Shown here piece after piece: positions 57,871-64,000 of a DNA stretch of 64,000 nt. Both the position numbers and the translations under genes were made by a program. The DNA is from Streptomyces orinoci (GTDB taxonomy: Bacteria; Actinomycetota; Actinomycetes; Streptomycetales; Streptomycetaceae). The DNA is taken from NCBI RefSeq assembly GCF_003121295.1, contig NZ_PHNC01000038.1, positions 56,030 through 120,029 of the forward strand. The letters run 5' to 3'. Numbering within the stretch: the first letter of the stretch is position 1; the number at the start of each line of letters is the position of its first letter. The notes beneath the pieces are model-generated. The model worked only from the letters and a program-made list of their open reading frames with translations. It did no database searches and was not told where the DNA came from.

Positions 57871-59160
57871 ATGACCACTCCAGGGCACCGTGCAGGGCAA
57901 GGACTCCAACTCGCCCCCTTCCGAGGGCTGCGCTATGTCCCGGAGCGCGTGGGCAGCCTCGCGGCCGTCACCTCGCCACCGTACGACGTGGTGGTCCGGC
58001 CCGAAGGACTGCGGCACCTGGAGACCGCCGACCCGTACAACATCGTCCGGCTGATCCTCCCGCAGGCGGCCACCGCCACCGAGCGCCACCGCCGGGCCGC
58101 CGAGACCCTGCGCCGCTGGCAGCGGGAGCAGATTCTGGCCCCCGACCCGGAACCGGCGCTCTACGTCTATGAACAGCGCGGCGAGGGCATACTCCAGCGC
58201 GGGCTGATCGGCGCCCTGCGGCTGACCCCGCGCGAGGAGGGCATCGTCCTGCCGCACGAGGACGTCATGCCGCACATCATCGAGGACCGCGCCGCCCTGA
58301 TGCGGGACACCGGAGCCAACCTGGAGCCGCTGCTCTTCGCCTACCGCGGCAATGGCACCGCCACCGGAGCGGCCGCGGTGATCGAGCAGACCATCCGCAC
58401 CGAACCGCTGCTGTCCACCACCACCGAGGACGGCTATGCCCACCGTCTATGGGCGGTGACCGACCCCGGGCAACTGGCCCTCATCGGCGAGGACCTCGCC
58501 CAGCGCCACGCCCTGATCGCCGACGGCCACCACCGCTGGGCCACCTATCTGCGGCTGCGCGCCGAGCAACCGCAGCCCGGCCCCTGGGACTTCGGCCTGG
58601 TGCTGCTGGTGGACACCGCCCGCTACCCGCTCCGGGTACGCGCCATCCACCGCCTGCTGCACCGCCTCCCGGTGGCCGGCGCACTGGCCGCGCTGGGCGG
58701 CGGATTCCGGGTAAGCACCCTGGACGTACCCCTGGCCGAGGCCCTGGAGGCGCTGGCCGAGGCCAAGGCCACGGACCCCTCCGGCAATGCCTTCCTCCTG
58801 GCCGGCGACGGCCGCTTCCACCTGCTGGACCGTCCGGACCCGGACCTGCTCGCCCGCACCGTCCCGGCCGATCGTCCGCGCGCCTGGCGCCAACTGGACG
58901 CCACCGTGCTGCACTCGGCGCTTCTGGAGACGGTCTGGCGAGTGCCGGACGACCCCGAGCACATCGGCTACATCCATGACACCGAGGCCGCCGTGGAACA
59001 GGCCGAACGGCACGGCGGTACGGCCGTGTTGATGCACCCGGTCCATGAGGACGTGGTACGGGAGCTGGCCGAGCAGGGCATCACCATGCCGCGCAAATCC
59101 ACCTCCTTCGGCCCCAAGCCGGCAACCGGCCTGGTCCTGCGGAGCCTTGACCTCAACTGA
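57871..59160 (+). CDS. DUF1015 family protein
   Basis: 429 residues. It starts LQLAPFRGLRYVPERVGSLAAVTSPPYDVV and holds the family motif IADGHHRWATYLRLR (about 209-223), with a conserved His pair and Arg. C-terminal lobe ends RKSTSFGPKPATGLVLRSLD. DUF1015 has no proven activity to my knowledge; the motif suggests nucleotide or metal binding. ATG at 57871. It is divergent from the HAD gene by 75 bp and ends at a shared terminator with the TPR gene. Confidence 0.88.
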   Translation: MTTPGHRAGQGLQLAPFRGLRYVPERVGSLAAVTSPPYDVVVRPEGLRHLETADPYNIVRLILPQAATATERHRRAAETLRRWQREQILAPDPEPALYVYEQRGEGILQRGLIGALRLTPREEGIVLPHEDVMPHIIEDRAALMRDTGANLEPLLFAYRGNGTATGAAAVIEQTIRTEPLLSTTTEDGYAHRLWAVTDPGQLALIGEDLAQRHALIADGHHRWATYLRLRAEQPQPGPWDFGLVLLVDTARYPLRVRAIHRLLHRLPVAGALAALGGGFRVSTLDVPLAEALEALAEAKATDPSGNAFLLAGDGRFHLLDRPDPDLLARTVPADRPRAWRQLDATVLHSALLETVWRVPDDPEHIGYIHDTEAAVEQAERHGGTAVLMHPVHEDVVRELAEQGITMPRKSTSFGPKPATGLVLRSLDLN

Positions 59161-59194
59161 CCACGCGGCACCCACCGGGACCGGCACAACAAAC

Positions 59195-59227
59195 CGAGGG
59201 CGGAACCCACTTGGGGGTCCGCCCTCG
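59195..59227. terminator. Bidirectional terminator between the DUF1015 and TPR genes
   Basis: CGAGGGCGGA / TCCGCCCTCG 10-bp stem with an inner ACCC/GGGT extension, between convergent stops at 59160 and 59252. Confidence 0.85.
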
Positions 59228-59251
59228 TCAGCTCAGCCGCCGTAGCCGGCC

Positions 59252-61273
59252 TCAGCCCTGCTCGCCGGACTCCTCGGCGTCCTTGCCCTTGGACTCCGTG
59301 TCCTCGGTCTCCGTGTCCTTGGACTCCGTGTCCTTGGACTCCGTGTCCTCGGTCTCCGTGTCCTTGGACTCCGTGTCCTTGGACTCCGTGTCCTTGGACT
59401 CCGCCGGCCCGGCCTTCGCTTCCTCGCCCTGCGGCTCCTGCTCCGCGTCCTCCGACTCGTCCAGCGCGTCGGTGAACTCCACGCCATCCAGCTCGGCCAG
59501 CCGGTCGGAGGCGTTGGTGGTACCGCCCTGATCGGCCTCCAGGGCCTTGGCGAACCACTCCCGCGCCTCGGCCTCGCGGCCCACCTCCAGCAGCGCGTCC
59601 GCGTAGGCGTAACGCAGCCGCGCGGTCCACGGCTGGATGGAGTTGGAGGCCAGCTCCGGGCTCTGCAGGGTCACCACGGCCGCGTCCGCCTGGCCCATGT
59701 CCTTACGGGCACCGGCAGCGACCAGCCGCATCTCGACCTGGCCCGCCTTGTCCAGCTTCTGCACCTCGGGCTCGCCCGCCATGGCCAGGGCGCGCTCCGG
59801 GCGGCCCATGCCACGCTCGCAGTCGGCCATGATCGGCCAGAGCTCGACCGAGCCGGTCATCCGCCGGGCGGCCCGGAACTCGGCCAGCGCCTCGGCGTAC
59901 TTGGCGACGGCGTACGAGGCGAAGCCGGCAGCCTCCCGCACGGCGGCGACCCGGGACGCCAGCCGCAGCGCGACCCGCGAGTACCCATAAGCCTGCTCCG
60001 GGTCCTCATCCAGCAGCTTGGCGACCATCACCAGGTTGCGCGCCACATCCTCGGCGAGCGTCTTGGGCAGGCTCATCAGCTCCTGACGGACGTCCGCGTC
60101 GATCTCCTCACCGGTGACGTCATCCGGGATCGGCAGCCGCTTGACCGGCTCCCGCTCACCACGGTCCCGGTCGCGGTCGCGATCCCGGTCGTCACGGCGG
60201 CCATAGCCACGGGACCGGTCGTCCCGCCCCCGGAAGCCGCCACCCTGCCGGTCCCGGTCCTCCCGGTACGGCCGACGCGGACCCCGCTCATCCCGGCGGT
60301 CATCGCGACGGAACCCGCCCCGCTCGTCGTCCCGCCGCGGACCGCGGTCGTCGCGACGGTCGTCCCGCCGGAAGCCCGGACGCTCGTCACGCCGCTCATC
60401 ACGGCGGAAACCACCGCGCTCATCATCGCGACGCGGACCACGGTCATCGCGCCGGCCAAAGCCGCCCCGCTCATCCCGGCGGTCATCACGCCGGAACCCA
60501 CCACGGTCATCGTCCCGGCGACCGAAGCCACCACCCGGACGGCCACCACGGTCATCCCGGCGGTACCCACCCCGGTCATCATCCCGGCGGAAGGACGGAC
60601 GGTCATCGCGCCGCTCATCGCGACGGAAGCCGCCCCGGTCGTCATCCCGGCGCGGACCACGGTCGTCACGCCGCTCATCCCGCCGGAAGCCCGGACGCTC
60701 GTCACGCCGCTCATCACGGCGGAAGCCGCCCCGGTCGTCATCCCGGCGCGGACCACGCTCACGGTCGTCACGGCGGAACCCACCACGATCCCGGTCATCC
60801 CGTCGGGGACCGCGGTCGTCGCGACGGTCGTCCCGCCGGAAGCCCGGACGCTCGTCACGCCGCTCATCACGGCGGAAGCCGCCGCGCTCATCATCGCGGC
60901 GCGGACCACGGTCATCGCGTCGGCCGAAGCCGCCCCGCTCATCCCGGCGGTCATCGCGACGGAAGCCGCCCCGGTCGTCATCCCGACGCGGACCACGGTC
61001 GTCACGCCGCTCATCCCGCCGGAAGCCCGGACGCTCGTCCCGGCGGTCATCACGCCGGAACCCACCACGGTCATCGTCCCGGCGACCGAAGCCACCACCC
61101 GGACGGCCACCACGGTCATCCCGGCGGTACCCACCCCGGTCATCATCGCGACGGAAGGACGGACGGTCATCGCGGCGGGACCCGCCACGCGCATCGTCCC
61201 GGCGCGGACCGCGAGGGCCGCCCGTACGGCGCGGCTCGCCGCCGGATCGGCCGTCGGGAGAGTTGGTGGACAT
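59252..61273 (-). CDS. TPR-domain protein with giant Arg/Asp/Gly-repeat N-terminus
   Basis: 673 residues in three parts. Residues 1 to about 370 are repeats of RRDDRGGFRRDDRRDERPGF type, rich in Arg, Asp and Gly. Residues about 385-600 form a helical TPR-like domain (LAEDVARNLVMVAKLLDEDPEQAYGYSRVALRLA, AEALAEFRAARRMTG, ADALLEVGREAEAREWFAKAL). The C-terminus is an ESKDTESKDTETEDTESK acidic repeat. ATG at 61273 has AGGAG 8 nt upstream; MRYLKTGVTS before it is leader. It lies next to an rRNA operon. An RNA/ribosome role is an inference from the RG-type tail. Length varies among relatives because of the repeats. Confidence 0.82.
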   Translation of the reverse strand: MSTNSPDGRSGGEPRRTGGPRGPRRDDARGGSRRDDRPSFRRDDDRGGYRRDDRGGRPGGGFGRRDDDRGGFRRDDRRDERPGFRRDERRDDRGPRRDDDRGGFRRDDRRDERGGFGRRDDRGPRRDDERGGFRRDERRDERPGFRRDDRRDDRGPRRDDRDRGGFRRDDRERGPRRDDDRGGFRRDERRDERPGFRRDERRDDRGPRRDDDRGGFRRDERRDDRPSFRRDDDRGGYRRDDRGGRPGGGFGRRDDDRGGFRRDDRRDERGGFGRRDDRGPRRDDERGGFRRDERRDERPGFRRDDRRDDRGPRRDDERGGFRRDDRRDERGPRRPYREDRDRQGGGFRGRDDRSRGYGRRDDRDRDRDRDRGEREPVKRLPIPDDVTGEEIDADVRQELMSLPKTLAEDVARNLVMVAKLLDEDPEQAYGYSRVALRLASRVAAVREAAGFASYAVAKYAEALAEFRAARRMTGSVELWPIMADCERGMGRPERALAMAGEPEVQKLDKAGQVEMRLVAAGARKDMGQADAAVVTLQSPELASNSIQPWTARLRYAYADALLEVGREAEAREWFAKALEADQGGTTNASDRLAELDGVEFTDALDESEDAEQEPQGEEAKAGPAESKDTESKDTESKDTETEDTESKDTESKDTETEDTESKGKDAEESGEQG
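60220..61250. repeat. Degenerate coding repeat array with 564-bp internal duplication
   Basis: Short units encoding FRRDDRRDER/GGFRRDD repeat throughout. A nearly identical block of about 130 bp around 60475-60605 recurs 564 bp (188 codons) later, around 61039-61170. Both copies carry the same ACCGAAGCCACCACCCGGAC segment. The duplication preserves the reading frame. Confidence 0.85.
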
Positions 61274-61362
61274 CGAGGTGACTCCTGTCTTCAGGTACCG
61301 CAATCATTCTCGCGCAGCCGGTGGGCAAGCGCTCATCGAGAATGAGAGAAAGGCAAATACAA

Positions 61363-61405
61363 AAGGACCCTTGGTCCCAGCTGAACGCTGGGACCAAGGG
61401 TCCTT
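61363..61405 (-). terminator. rRNA operon terminator
   Basis: AAGGACCCTTGGTCCCAGC / GCTGGGACCAAGGGTCCTT perfect 19-bp stem with a 5-nt loop, followed on the minus strand by TTGTATTTGCC. It lies just after 5S, between the rRNA operon and the TPR gene. Confidence 0.95.
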
Positions 61406-61413
61406 GAAAGATT

Positions 61414-61532
61414 GTTCGGCGGCGTCCTACTCTCCCACACGGTCCCCCATGCAGTACCATCGGCGCTGAAAGGCTTAGCTTCCGGGTTCGGAATGTAACC
61501 GGGCGTTTCCCTAACGCTATGACCACCGAAAC
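61414..61532 (-). rRNA. 5S rRNA
   Basis: About 119 nt beginning GTTTCGGTGGTCATAGCG and ending TAGGACGCCGCCGAAC on the minus strand, with the conserved CCGAACCCGGAAGCTAAG and GATGGTACTGCAT. It is transcribed from right to left after the 23S gene. The ends are placed by base-pairing to within a few nucleotides. Confidence 0.95.
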
Positions 61533-61636
61533 CCTATCGGTTTCGAGCGAACAAGCACACTTTTCAATTAAGTGGTTCTGCTCAAAGCCGGCAACTGTTC
61601 GTTGCCTCAGAACTTACACAGTGGACGCGAGCAACT

Positions 61637-64000
<2,364 letters not shown>

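Noticed and set aside
60220..61250. CRISPR-like look of short regular repeats
   Set aside because: Repeats have no unique spacers of constant length and encode protein in one frame; no cas genes are present.

Overview
The window is a high-GC actinobacterial chromosome segment, almost certainly from Streptomyces or a close relative. The evidence is a Streptomyces subtilisin inhibitor next to a streptogrisin-type protease, a SepF-like protein, a DUF5685 protein, GTG/TTG starts, GTGA/ATGA-coupled operons, and very high G+C at third codon positions. It ends inside an rRNA operon read right to left (5S complete, 23S partial). No IS element, prophage, integrase, tRNA or CRISPR array was seen. Apart from a few repeat clusters the region looks like chromosomal core plus Streptomyces-specific accessory genes.

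Left third (1-27.4 kb, mostly accessory). An iron-box-controlled operon for an NRPS-independent siderophore (ATP-grasp enzyme, IucA/IucC synthetase) runs off the left edge. Next come DUF402 and GntR/UTRA genes, a secreted lipase, and a mutagenic-repair pair: dnaE2 coupled by ATGA to a Y-family polymerase that appears to have lost its catalytic carboxylates. An extracytoplasmic proteolysis group follows (SSI inhibitor with P1 Lys facing a streptogrisin-like protease), then a stomatin-like protein, a DUF5685 protein with an extreme cysteine-rich tail, and a SepF-like division protein. After these lie a glutaryl-CoA-type dehydrogenase, a 14-TM exporter, a GT-C membrane transferase, a PAP2 phosphatase, an I78 inhibitor, an orphan cytochrome oxidase subunit I and a coupled GT4 plus companion gene.

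Middle and right (27.4-59.2 kb, mostly core). The order der, plsC, cmk, tyrA, rluB, scpB, scpA, RHH gene, parA, ald, STAND/TPR gene, NUDIX, pyrG, then recN, NAD kinase, tlyA and a HAD phosphatase, largely on the minus strand, matches the conserved actinobacterial block known from M. tuberculosis (about Rv1692-Rv1713). It has lineage-specific insertions: a GH15 trehalase-like gene, an MFS exporter, a PucR regulator, a GT4 enzyme and an S41 peptidase. The parA-RHH-scpA-scpB-rluB run is translationally coupled at most junctions and is a compact chromosome-segregation/ribosome-maturation operon.

Right end. A 673-residue protein with a huge arginine/aspartate/glycine repeat region (carrying a 564-bp internal duplication) and a TPR-like domain lies directly downstream of the rRNA operon, separated by a 19-bp-stem terminator. 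Convergent gene ends in the window are repeatedly marked by long hairpins. Two convergent junctions carry a dispersed repeat of about 50 bp with the core GGGGCGCGGGGAACTGCGCG: five copies, all in sense orientation 3' of a stop codon.

Gene starts were chosen from ribosome-binding sites, family N-termini and overlaps. Alternatives are noted where the choice is uncertain. Family assignments come from recognised motifs, not from searches.
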